From positions 1 to 6,515 of the forward strand of contig JAQBVH010000195.1 in assembly GCA_027623615.1 (NCBI GenBank): a DNA stretch of 6,515 nucleotides, given 5' to 3'. The notes beneath the pieces are model-generated. The model did not search any database, was not told the origin of the DNA, and worked only from the letters and a program-made list of their open reading frames with translations. This DNA comes from Planctomycetota bacterium (GTDB lineage Bacteria; Planctomycetota; UBA1135; GCA-002686595). The translations under genes were made by a program, and so were the position numbers. Shown piece after piece: positions 1-6,515 of this stretch (position 1 is its first letter; the number at the start of each line of letters is the position of its first letter).

Positions 1-1349
1 CCGCAGCCCAGGCGGGGTGCCGCGTGCTGCTCTGCGAGCGCGGCCAGCCCGGCGGCGAATGCGTGCACCGCGGCACGATCCCGAGCAAGACGATGCGAGA
101 GACCGTGCTGTCGCTGTCCGCCCTGCGCCGGACAGCCATCGGCACCGCTTGCCTGGACCTCGGACCGAACACCCTGGTGACGAGCTTGATGGGTCGCTTG
201 GACGAGGTCCTCGGCGGCTACTCGGAGTCGATCAAGGAGGAGCTCCTCGACGCCGGCGTCGAGTGGGTGCGCGGTCGCGCGCGCCTGCGTGGCGAGGGTG
301 TGGTCGAGATCCTCGAGCTCTGCGGTGAGCGTCGCGTCGTGCACGCAAGCCACGTGATCCTGGCGGTCGGCTCGCGCCCGCGGACCCCACCCTCGGTTCC
401 CGTCGACCATGAGCACATCCTCGACAGCGACTCGCTGCTCGACATGATCTACTTGCCGCGCTCGCTCGCCGTGCTCGGCGCGGGGGTGATCGCGAGCGAG
501 TTCGCGACGGTGTTCCAGAACATCGGCGTCGCGGTCACGATGATCGACCGCTATCCGAGCCCGCTCGGGTTCCTCGACCCCGACCTGTCGAGCCGCTTCC
601 GCGCGGAGTTCGAGAAGAGCGGCGGCGCCTTCCTCGGCGACGCGACCGTGGTCAGCGTGCACTACGACGGTGTCGGCAAGGTGGTCACCGAACTCGAGGA
701 CGGCCGCAGCGTCCAGACCGAGAAGCTGCTCGTCGCACAGGGCCGCACGGCCAGCGTGCGCGGCCTCGGCGCGGAAGAGGTCGGCCTTGCTCTGACCGAC
801 CGCGGCCTGGTCGCAGTCGACGAGCACTACCGCACCAACCTGCCTGGCCTCTACGCGGTCGGCGACGTGATCGGTCCGCCCGCGCTGGCCGCTTCGTCGA
901 TGAACCAGGGGCGACACGCCGTGCGGCACGCCCTCGGACAAGCGGTGAGCGCGAGCCCGGAGGACATCCCCGCGGGCATCTACACGATCCCGGAGCTGAG
1001 CTTCGTGGGCCTGACCGAGGAGGCCGCGCGCGACGCATACGGCGCCGACGTGCTCGTCGGTCGCGCCGACTTCTCCCGGATCGCCCGCGCTCGGATCAAC
1101 GGCGCCGAGGAGGGCATGCTCAAGCTCGTCGTGCATCCCGACGGCGAACGCCTGCTGGGCGTTCACGCGGTTGGCGAGAACGCGATCGAGCTGATCCATC
1201 TCGGCCAGCTTGCGCGGGTGGGTGGCTTGGCGGTCGACGTCTTCGTCGATCAGATCTTCAACTTCCCGACCTTCGCGGAGGCCTACCGGGTGGCCGCCCT
1301 GGACGTGATCGCCCAGCGAGCAGCCCGCAGCGAGCGCGACGCGGCGTGA
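1..1349 (+). CDS. sthA: Soluble pyridine nucleotide transhydrogenase (Si-specific), 5' partial
   Basis: A flavoprotein that moves hydride between NADPH and NAD+ in the cytoplasm. The frame is open from base 3 and runs off the left edge. About 24 N-terminal residues, including the FAD GxGxxG motif, are judged missing, so the full length would be near 470 residues (E. coli SthA is 466). Visible: the GGECVHRGTIPSK segment, a second Rossmann motif GAGVIASEFA (bases ~477-506), the FAD-contacting LYAVGDVIG (~849-875), and a C-terminal dimerisation domain with IYTIPELSFVG and FNFPTFAEAYRVAAL. Two features separate it from lipoamide dehydrogenase. The first redox Cys is present (60-62) but the second is Thr (75-77). 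The catalytic His of the HPT motif is Phe (1263-1265; NFPT, compare NYPT in SthA). An acidic residue after the second beta strand (MIDRY) favours binding of the NAD ribose. No gene directly abuts it downstream. The family call is secure; the cofactor preference is inferred. Confidence 0.93.
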   Translation, partial: AAQAGCRVLLCERGQPGGECVHRGTIPSKTMRETVLSLSALRRTAIGTACLDLGPNTLVTSLMGRLDEVLGGYSESIKEELLDAGVEWVRGRARLRGEGVVEILELCGERRVVHASHVILAVGSRPRTPPSVPVDHEHILDSDSLLDMIYLPRSLAVLGAGVIASEFATVFQNIGVAVTMIDRYPSPLGFLDPDLSSRFRAEFEKSGGAFLGDATVVSVHYDGVGKVVTELEDGRSVQTEKLLVAQGRTASVRGLGAEEVGLALTDRGLVAVDEHYRTNLPGLYAVGDVIGPPALAASSMNQGRHAVRHALGQAVSASPEDIPAGIYTIPELSFVGLTEEAARDAYGADVLVGRADFSRIARARINGAEEGMLKLVVHPDGERLLGVHAVGENAIELIHLGQLARVGGLAVDVFVDQIFNFPTFAEAYRVAALDVIAQRAARSERDAA

Positions 1350-1376
1350 TGCGACCGCGCACCCGCGTGCGCGACC

Positions 1377-1405
1377 GCGTTACCGGGTCGCACACCCAGT
1401 AACGC
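1377..1405 (+). terminator. Hairpin after sthA, possible terminator
   Basis: The arms GCGTTAC (1377-1383) and GTAACGC (1399-1405) pair over 7 bp. After one C/A mismatch, GGGT (1385-1388) pairs with ACCC (1394-1397) around a 5-base loop. The hairpin lies 27 bases after the sthA stop. Only TT follows it, so it is not a classic U-tract terminator; it could end transcription less efficiently, protect the 3' end, or bind a protein. The near-perfect nesting of the two stems is what supports a functional element. Confidence 0.45.
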
Positions 1406-1419
1406 TTGATCGCAAGAGA

Positions 1420-1436
1420 GTGCCGCACGACGGCAC
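1420..1436 (+). other. Small hairpin in the leader of the GlsB-family gene
   Basis: GTGCCG (1420-1425) and CGGCAC (1431-1436) form a 6-bp stem with a 5-base loop. It sits about 60 bases before the ATG of the small membrane protein and just after the larger hairpin at 1377-1405. No T-run follows. It may be part of the 5' untranslated leader, or chance in GC-rich DNA. Confidence 0.25.
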
Positions 1437-1483
1437 GCGCTCCCTGAACGAACCGTCATGCCCACCCGCGGGACCGCGCTGGC

Positions 1484-1487
1484 AGGA
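1484..1487 (+). promoter_or_regulatory. Ribosome binding site for the GlsB-family gene
   Basis: AGGA lies 7 bases before the ATG at 1495. It supports this start over the in-frame GTG at 1420, which would add 25 residues with no membrane character before the first hydrophobic segment. Confidence 0.6.
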
Positions 1488-1494
1488 TGGTCAC

Positions 1495-1737
1495 ATGGAA
1501 CTCCTCTGGTACCTCGTGATCGGCGGCATCGCCGGATGGGCAGCTGGTCTCGCCGTCAAGGGCGGCGGCTTCGGCATGCTGGGTAACGTGGTCGTCGGCG
1601 TGGTCGGCGGCGTCGTTGGCGGCTGGGTCTTCGGTCTGCTCGGAATCGGCGACGATGGCTCCAACGTGGGCAACTTCGTGACCGCCTTCGCCGGCGCGGC
1701 GCTGCTCCTGCTCGTGCTCACGCAGCTGAAGAAGTAG
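1495..1737 (+). CDS. GlsB/YeaQ/YmgE family (transglycosylase-associated) membrane protein
   Basis: An 80-residue, very hydrophobic, Gly-rich protein. Three membrane segments are visible: about residues 4-21 (WYLVIGGIAGWAAGLAV), 28-49 (rich in VVGVVGG repeats) and 59-76 (the Ala/Leu-rich C-terminal helix), ending in a basic LKK tail. The IGGIAGWAAG start, the Gly-rich second helix and the GDDGSNVGNFVTAFAGA stretch are characteristic of the family, and the length matches the usual 80-90 residues. The biochemical function is unknown. In enterobacteria, members (YeaQ, YmgE) are stress- or stationary-phase-induced inner-membrane proteins, and 'transglycosylase-associated' is a historical label. 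The start is chosen from the AGGA site 7 bases upstream. It follows sthA after 145 bases with hairpins, so it is probably a separate transcript. Family call strong, role unknown. Confidence 0.9.
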   Translation: MELLWYLVIGGIAGWAAGLAVKGGGFGMLGNVVVGVVGGVVGGWVFGLLGIGDDGSNVGNFVTAFAGAALLLLVLTQLKK

Positions 1738-1739
1738 AC

Positions 1740-1756
1740 GCGGCCCGTCCGCTTTT
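1740..1756 (+). terminator. Weak intrinsic terminator after the GlsB-family gene
   Basis: GCGG (1740-1743) pairs with CCGC (1749-1752) around a 5-base loop and is followed directly by TTTT (1753-1756), one of few T-runs in the window. It begins 2 bases after the stop codon. The 4-bp all-GC stem is short, so termination is plausible but may be partial. Confidence 0.4.
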
Positions 1757-1770
1757 GCTCTGCTCTCGGG

Positions 1771-2262
1771 GTGAGCCTCGACCTCTTTCTCCTGGGGGGC
1801 AGCGGCAGCTCGGGTACGTCCCTGCTCGGCAGCGTCTTCGACGGTCTGGCGAATTTGCGCTCCGGACCCGAGGTCGGTGTGTTGGACCATCGCCCGCTCT
1901 TCACCCCAGACGCTGCTTCGCGAGGACCCAGGGCATCGACCGGCCCTTCGGCTGGGTGGAGCAGACGCCCAAGAGCGAACCGGGTCCTCGAGCACCTGGG
2001 CCGGGCGCCGTTCGACCGGCCCGCCTTCGACGCCCACCGCGCCCGTCAGCTGGGCCGCGTGGACGAGCGCATGCAGGGCGGCGCCAAGCCGACCTGGACC
2101 AGCCACCCGGACCAGCCGATCACCGCTGCCGCCGTCGGGCGTTGGCGGGAGGAGCTGACCGGCGAGCGGCTCCAGGCAGCCCTCGCCTTCTCCTTCGTCC
2201 CTCCCGGTGAGGGACCGACCACCACCTTCGGCCGACTGCTCGCCGAGCTCAACTACACCTGA
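1771..2262 (+). pseudogene. Sulfotransferase remnant with internal deletions and frame changes
   Basis: A GTG-started frame of 163 residues that reads as the two ends of a PAPS-dependent sulfotransferase joined together. Residues 4-19 (DLFLLGGSGSSGTSLL) match the P-loop that binds the PAPS 5'-phosphosulfate, and SGPEVGVLDHRPLF (31-44) matches the segment after it. Residues 109-128 carry the typical C-terminal block WTSHPDQPIT...VGRWREEL, and the protein ends in LLAELNYT. Residues about 45-68 look like nonsense in this frame. Shifted by one frame, bases 1929-1979 read GIDRPFGWVEQTPKSE, matching the conserved 'W-E-K-TP' motif that normally lies between those ends. The RDxRD (PAP-binding) and RYEDL-type blocks are absent in all three forward frames. 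Members usually have about 300 residues, so roughly 140 are gone. At least two deletion or frameshift events are inferred. It could still be translated but should not be catalytic. An assembly error is the main alternative. Confidence 0.65.
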
Positions 2263-2774
2263 TGGACCTGACCAGAATCCTCGACCGCATGGAGACCTTC
2301 CCCGCGGCGCTCTCCGCATTGCTCCAGGGCCTCAGCGGCGAGGAGGCCCGCTGGCGTCACGACGGCGAAGCCTGGTCGATCGTCGAGGTCATGGATCACA
2401 TGGTCGACGAGGAGGAGCTCGACTTCGGCCCGCGCTTGCGGGTGGTCCTCGAGGACCCGGAGCTGGAGTTTCCGCCCCTCGACCCGGAGGGGGTCGTGCT
2501 CGCGCGCCGCGACGAGGAGCGTGACCTCGGCGCGGCCCTGGCGCGCTTCGCCGAGCTGCGGGCCGCATCGATGACGTGGCTGCGCACCCTCGCTGGCGCG
2601 GACTGGGATCAAGCCAAGGAGCACAAGCGCCTAGGCCCCATCCGGGCGGGCGACCTCCTCACCGCGTGGGCCGACCACGACGTCGCCCACCTGCGCCAGC
2701 TCGCCGACCGCCTGCACCGGCTCGTCGTGCTCGACTCGGCCTACGACCCGGCCTACGGCGGCGGGACCTGGTAG
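2262..2774 (+). CDS. DinB-superfamily (DinB_2-like) putative metal-binding protein
   Basis: 170 residues, mainly helical, matching the DinB/YfiT four-helix-bundle superfamily. In this fold three histidines usually hold a divalent metal. Here they appear as His46 in the MDHMVDEEE segment of helix 2, and His139 and His143 in ADHDVAHLRQL of helix 4. The N-terminal LDRMETFPAALSALLQGLSGEE, followed by W-R-x-DGEAWSIVEVMDH, is a typical opening. Members include thiol-dependent transferases (bacillithiol or mycothiol S-transferases) and DNA-damage-inducible proteins of unknown role; the substrate cannot be read from sequence. The ATG overlaps the TGA of the sulfotransferase remnant by one base (TGATG) and has no clear Shine-Dalgarno, so translation probably relied on coupling to the upstream gene. 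It is convergent with the lipoprotein gene at a 1-base distance. Fold call good, function open. Confidence 0.85.
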   Translation: MDLTRILDRMETFPAALSALLQGLSGEEARWRHDGEAWSIVEVMDHMVDEEELDFGPRLRVVLEDPELEFPPLDPEGVVLARRDEERDLGAALARFAELRAASMTWLRTLAGADWDQAKEHKRLGPIRAGDLLTAWADHDVAHLRQLADRLHRLVVLDSAYDPAYGGGTW

Positions 2775-2777
2775 GTC
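2765..2777. other. Inverted repeat over the convergent stop codons
   Basis: GACCT (2765-2769) and AGGTC (2773-2777) form a 5-bp stem with a 3-base loop spanning both stop codons. A second pairing, CCTGGT (2767-2772) with ACCAGG (2792-2797), overlaps it. There is no room for a conventional terminator between the two genes, so this could serve both strands. Short stems in GC-rich DNA arise often by chance. Confidence 0.25.
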
Positions 2778-3267
2778 AGGGCAGGCCGACGACCAGGCCC
2801 ATCAGCGCGGGGTAGTCCCGCAGGGGGTGGTACTGCACCAGGTAGCGTGGCCGGTCGAGGCCATAGGACCACACCTCGACGGCCTCCGCCTGGCCTTCGT
2901 AGCGCTGGCGGCGCTTGGGCTCCCCGTGGAGGTCGAGCACGCGCTGCGCGTCGATGCCGACCTGCAACCCCTCCAGGTCAGGGTGCATGAGCTCGCCCTG
3001 GCGGTCCTGGGTGTTGCCGTAGACGAACCCGACCACGACGCTGTCTTCGAGGAAGGCCTGGGAGATCACGGCATACATCCGCAGGCACTCGAGGATCCGT
3101 CCCTCACCGCGCAGCGTGTCGAACGAGCCTCCGAACCAGACCTCCCTCAGCGCCTCCCGATGCACGCCCAGCTCGATCCCCCACTGGTGGTGGGGGGGCG
3201 GTGCCCAGGTGGGCGGCGTAGCCCGGCACGCAGCGAACAGCATCAGGGCGAGGGCTCGAGCAGGCAT
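2776..3267 (-). CDS. Predicted small lipoprotein of unknown function
   Basis: 163 residues from the ATG at 3267. The N-terminus MPARALALMLFAAC has a basic residue, a short hydrophobic core and a lipobox (F-A-A-C, Cys14). This predicts lipid anchoring in the cell envelope, followed by a Pro-rich, Trp/His-containing linker (TPPTWAPPPHHQWG). The rest is mixed alpha/beta with no catalytic motif I recognise. The stretch VGIDAQRVLDLHGEPKRR followed by a Glu/Val strand and VWSYG resembles the G-x-V-x-x-LG-x-P...WxYG pattern of BamE/SmpA-like folds; this is only a suggestion. A GTG at 3306 would add 13 residues and lengthen the n-region. I prefer 3267 because it gives a compact signal peptide; a weak AGG lies 8 bases before it. 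It follows the ferritin-like gene by 46 bases on the same strand and may be co-transcribed. Confidence 0.72.
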   Translation of the reverse strand: MPARALALMLFAACRATPPTWAPPPHHQWGIELGVHREALREVWFGGSFDTLRGEGRILECLRMYAVISQAFLEDSVVVGFVYGNTQDRQGELMHPDLEGLQVGIDAQRVLDLHGEPKRRQRYEGQAEAVEVWSYGLDRPRYLVQYHPLRDYPALMGLVVGLP

Positions 3268-3313
3268 GCGCCCAGCCTGGCCCGCGGCGTGCTGCGCGGA
3301 CGTCACGGGCCGG

Positions 3314-3748
3314 TCACGACAGGTCGCGCAGCATCTTGCGCAGCTCCATGACGTGCTCTTCCTCCGCCGCGACCATCGAGCGGGCGTACTCCTCGAGGAA
3401 GACGCTCTTGTCCTTGGTCAGGCCGACGAGCTTGAAGTACTTCTCGATCGCCTCGCGCTCGTGGGCGTAGCTCTCCTCGATGATGGCCTGCACGGAGTGC
3501 TCGTTGGTCTCGTCCATCTGGGAGACCCGCATCGAGGGGTGCCCGCCGAGCCCCGTCAGGATCTCGCCCGCCTTCTCGGCGTGCAGGAGTGACTCGGCAG
3601 CCTGGGCCTTGAAGAACGCGACGATCGGGATCCGGTTGGGTCCGGTGACCATCAGGGCGTAGTGGGTGTACCGGATGACCCCGGCCAGCTCGAACTCGAC
3701 GATCTCCTTGAGGAGCTCGATCACTTCCGGGTCGTCTGCGACTTGCAT
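3314..3748 (-). CDS. Bacterioferritin-like ferritin-family protein
   Basis: 144 residues forming the four helices of a ferritin fold: about 8-35, 39-67, 83-109 and 113-141. Likely di-iron ligands are Glu20 and Tyr27 in FELAGVIRYTHY (compare Glu18/Tyr25 of E. coli Bfr), His56 with Glu52 in AAESLLHAEKAGEIL, Glu97 in YAHEREAIEKY, and Glu129 and His132 in EEEHVMEL. This fits iron oxidation and storage or peroxide protection in the cytoplasm. Two differences from classical Bfr: helix B reads E-x-x-x-H rather than E-x-x-H, and Leu54 stands where the haem-ligand Met lies, so haem binding is unlikely. It is slightly shorter than Bfr (158). The start at 3748 is fixed by homology to the helix A opening; a GGGGG run sits very close to it. 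The reading frame stays open for about 1 kb further upstream, antisense to the E1 gene; that extension is a GC artefact. Divergent from the E1 gene, it likely heads a two-gene unit with the lipoprotein. Confidence 0.88.
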   Translation of the reverse strand: MQVADDPEVIELLKEIVEFELAGVIRYTHYALMVTGPNRIPIVAFFKAQAAESLLHAEKAGEILTGLGGHPSMRVSQMDETNEHSVQAIIEESYAHEREAIEKYFKLVGLTKDKSVFLEEYARSMVAAEEEHVMELRKMLRDLS

Positions 3749-3877
3749 GCCCCCATGATGCCAGCTTCGCGGCCGGCCCGCCGGGGCGTCGGCGCCCATT
3801 CTCCCGCTGAGGCGACGATTCGCGCGGTCCGCGTCGACGACGCTCGCCGGCCCCGCTACCCTTCCGCGCACCGGCCC
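3749..3877. promoter_or_regulatory. Divergent intergenic region between ferritin-like and E1 genes
   Basis: 129 bases that must hold the start signals for both divergent genes. On the plus strand TACCCT (3857-3862) resembles a -10 box. It would place transcription start only about 8 bases before the E1 ATG, consistent with the lack of a Shine-Dalgarno there. No convincing -35 was seen, nor a clear promoter for the minus-strand gene. The stretch 3768-3800 is very GC-rich (CCGG and GGCG runs). No Fur-like or other known operator is evident. Confidence 0.4.
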
Positions 3878-6129
<2,252 letters not shown>

Positions 6130-6133
<4 letters not shown>

Positions 6134-6515
6134 CCCGCGCCGCCCTGTTCTTGCCTGGACGCGGCTCCTACACGGAGGCCTCCCTCGGGAGCCTGCCCCC
6201 GGGTGACCCGTGGGTGCTGGCGGCCGAGGCCCTGCGCGCGGAGTTCGGCCTGGCGCCGCTCGGCGAGCTCGACCAGGCGACCAAGTTCGAGCCCGCGAGG
6301 CACCTCAAGCCCTCGAACGTCTCCGCGCTGATCTACGTCAAGTCGATGCTCGACGCGCGCGCGGCGGCCGAGCGCTACGAGCTCGTGTGCGTGGGCGGCA
6401 ACTCGATGGGCTGGTACACCGCGCTCGCCGCCGCAGGCGCGCTCGAGTTCGCGGACGGCTTCCGCCTCGTGCAGCGCATGGCGCTGCTCCAGGAGGAGGG
6501 CGCGCCCGGCGGCCA
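6130..6515 (+). CDS. FabD-like ACP acyl (malonyl) transferase, 3' partial
   Basis: 128 residues are visible and the gene runs off the right edge (family length about 300). It begins MTRAALFLPGRGSY, the counterpart of FPGQGSQ in malonyl-CoA:ACP transacylase, and carries the nucleophile motif VGGNSMGWYTALAAAGALEF with Ser92 (GHSLGEY in E. coli FabD), then ADGFRLVQRM, where Arg116 probably equals the carboxylate-binding Arg117 of FabD after a one-residue gap. Family role: moving an acyl group, usually malonyl, from CoA to the ACP phosphopantetheine. Differences: the oxyanion-hole Gln is Arg (PGRGS), the His before the nucleophile is Asn, and the Glu after it is Trp (GNSMGW). These may mark a subgroup with another acyl preference. 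The catalytic His lies beyond the window. The GTG start, a good GGAGG site and the 4-base overlap with E1 indicate translational coupling. The symbol fabD is withheld because the substrate is uncertain. Confidence 0.83.

Noticed and set aside
1..1349. Assignment of the first gene as dihydrolipoamide dehydrogenase (E3) for the E1 gene downstream
   Set aside because: The second redox Cys and the catalytic His of the HPT motif are both replaced, and the C-terminal sequence follows SthA.
1406..1434. TTGATC as a -35 box for the GlsB-family gene
   Set aside because: No -10-like hexamer lies 16-18 bases downstream; the region reads GACGGC at the expected place.
1456..2319. 287-residue open frame on the minus strand across the GlsB-family gene and the sulfotransferase remnant
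   Set aside because: It is antisense to a recognised membrane-protein gene, has no recognisable domain, and its apparent length follows from GC bias.
3662..3877. In-frame 72-codon upstream extension of the E1 gene
   Set aside because: It overlaps the ferritin-like gene on the other strand and shows no E1 similarity; the ATG at 3878 precedes the first recognisable E1 residues.

Overview
The window is about 70% G+C by eye and gene-dense, with strong third-position G/C. It looks like a chromosomal segment of a high-GC bacterium. The lipobox protein and the soluble transhydrogenase fit a Gram-negative cell envelope and metabolism. Myxococcota-like or deep-branching high-GC Planctomycetota-like bacteria are plausible hosts, but there is no rRNA or marker gene here and the lineage cannot be fixed. 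No mobile element, CRISPR array or tRNA was seen.

Layout. (1) 1-1349 (+): soluble pyridine nucleotide transhydrogenase (SthA type), cut at its 5' end by the window edge. (2) 1350-1494: intergenic stretch with two hairpins; the first could end the sthA transcript. (3) 1495-1737 (+): an 80-residue GlsB/YeaQ/YmgE-family membrane protein. (4) 1771-2262 (+): what appears to be a collapsed PAPS-dependent sulfotransferase. The P-loop start and the C-terminal end share one frame, a WVEQTP-type motif sits in another frame, and the middle of the enzyme is gone. (5) 2262-2774 (+): DinB-superfamily protein, overlapping the previous stop by one base. (6) 2776-3267 (-): small predicted lipoprotein of unknown function, convergent with the DinB gene and separated from it by one base. 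(7) 3314-3748 (-): bacterioferritin-like four-helix protein, upstream of the lipoprotein on the same strand. (8) 3749-3877: divergent intergenic region. (9) 3878-6133 (+): single-chain 2-oxoacid dehydrogenase E1 with alpha and beta parts fused. (10) 6130-6515 (+): FabD-like acyl-carrier-protein transacylase, overlapping the E1 stop by four bases and cut by the right edge.

How the genes may work together. The clearest unit is the E1 alpha-beta fusion with the coupled transacylase. An E1 decarboxylates a 2-oxoacid and passes the acyl group to a lipoyl domain, and a FabD-like enzyme moves acyl groups between CoA and ACP. The pair therefore suggests a route from 2-oxoacids to acyl primers or extenders for lipid or polyketide synthesis, with the partner genes beyond the right edge. 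The left part (transhydrogenase, small membrane protein, ferritin-like protein) has a redox and stress-housekeeping flavour but no evident shared pathway. Nothing in the window is certainly a new system. The E1-transacylase pair with its altered active-site motifs, and the decayed sulfotransferase, most deserve a second look.
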